A stretch of 64,000 bases of DNA from Brevibacillus reuszeri (GTDB lineage Bacteria; Bacillota; Bacilli; Brevibacillales; Brevibacillaceae), in contig NZ_LGIQ01000009.1 of NCBI RefSeq assembly GCF_001187725.1, positions 2,045,493-2,109,492 of the forward strand, written 5' to 3'. The notes under the pieces were generated by a model. The model did no database searches. It was not told the DNA's origin and saw only the letters and a list, made by a program, of their open reading frames with translations. Shown piece after piece: positions 63,900 through 64,000 of the stretch (its first letter is position 1; each line of letters starts with the position of its first letter). The position numbers were made by a program, and so were the translations under genes.

Positions 63900-64000
63900 A
63901 GTGAATTACCTGTAAAAATTAGCACACAGTTTAAGGACCCCGCCCTCGCTCAAGGGATTGCAAATTGGCTGGGGATGGATGTAGATGACTATATTACCAA
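63900..64000 (+). CDS. Alternative C-terminal exon B, start only (LRR-like)
   Basis: Open from the first base after the second 3' splice site to the window end, again in frame with the OWP-like exon; 33 codons seen. SELPVKISTQFKDPALAQGI followed by ANWLGMDVDDYIT resembles the cap before leucine-rich repeats in Firmicute surface proteins (FxDPxLxxxIxxxLGKxxxDxIT). The 3' part lies beyond the window. Confidence 0.65.

Overview
The window is low-GC Firmicute chromosome, and everything points to Brevibacillus (brevis/choshinensis group). The order mntP-ywlE-rpiB-ywlG-glyA-upp-mnaA, then atp, then spoIIID-mbl-flhO-flhP-fabZ, is the Bacillales ywl/atp/ywm/ywp backbone. The tandem large cell-wall protein genes at the right end closely resemble the middle and outer wall proteins (MWP/OWP) of Brevibacillus brevis 47. 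Sporulation genes (spoIID, spoIIQ-like, spoIIID) show an endospore former. Almost all genes are on the + strand with strong AGGAGG-type ribosome binding sites; TTG and GTG starts are common.

Layout. 1-5.4 kb: Mn efflux pump (cut by the window edge), arginine phosphatase, RpiB, YwlG, GlyA, Upp, UDP-GlcNAc 2-epimerase. 5.5-8.9 kb: a ~170-bp inverted-repeat element and a secreted SLH-anchored phosphodiester glycosidase-like protein. 9-15 kb: a complete BioC/BioH-type biotin operon bioADBFHC behind a BirA-type operator. 15-23.7 kb: thiolase and the F1Fo ATP synthase operon with two small AtpI/AtpZ-type proteins. 23.9-24.6 kb: one unrecognised protein. 24.8-35.8 kb: an 11-subunit Nuo operon (nuoABCDHIJKLMN, no nuoEFG) with an unusual Ala/Lys/Glu-rich N-terminal extension on NuoC. 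36-48 kb: YwzB, YwmB, MurA, SpoIID, SpoIIQ-like, two related hairpin repeats, SpoIIID, Mbl, FlhO, FlhP, an EpuA-like peptide, a CDP-alcohol phosphatidyltransferase, FabZ, a TagA-like and a TagO-like enzyme. 48-64 kb is cell surface: a 1502-residue SLH protein, YigZ-family protein on the minus strand, a TolC-family protein, MWP-like and OWP-like S-layer proteins.

The most striking object lies at 62.3-64.0 kb. Directly at the stop codon of the OWP-like gene there is an ORF-less group II intron. Its EBS1 (62692-62698) and EBS2 (62643-62649) pair perfectly, 7 bp each, with the last bases of the S-layer coding sequence, placing the 5' splice site exactly between the last sense codon and the TAA. 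A textbook domain V plus domain VI occurs twice downstream (63128-63210 and 63823-63899). Each copy is followed by a different open exon that is in frame with the S-layer gene: a cadherin/Ig-like domain ending in its own stop, and an LRR-like start that runs off the window. The reading is a surface protein whose C-terminal domain is chosen by alternative group II intron splicing, like the arrangement I recall for an S-layer gene of Clostridium tetani. This is predicted from sequence only; splicing was not observed.

The surface genes fit together: MnaA, TagO-like and TagA-like enzymes can make the secondary wall polymer, SLH proteins bind such polymers, and MWP/OWP form the lattice.
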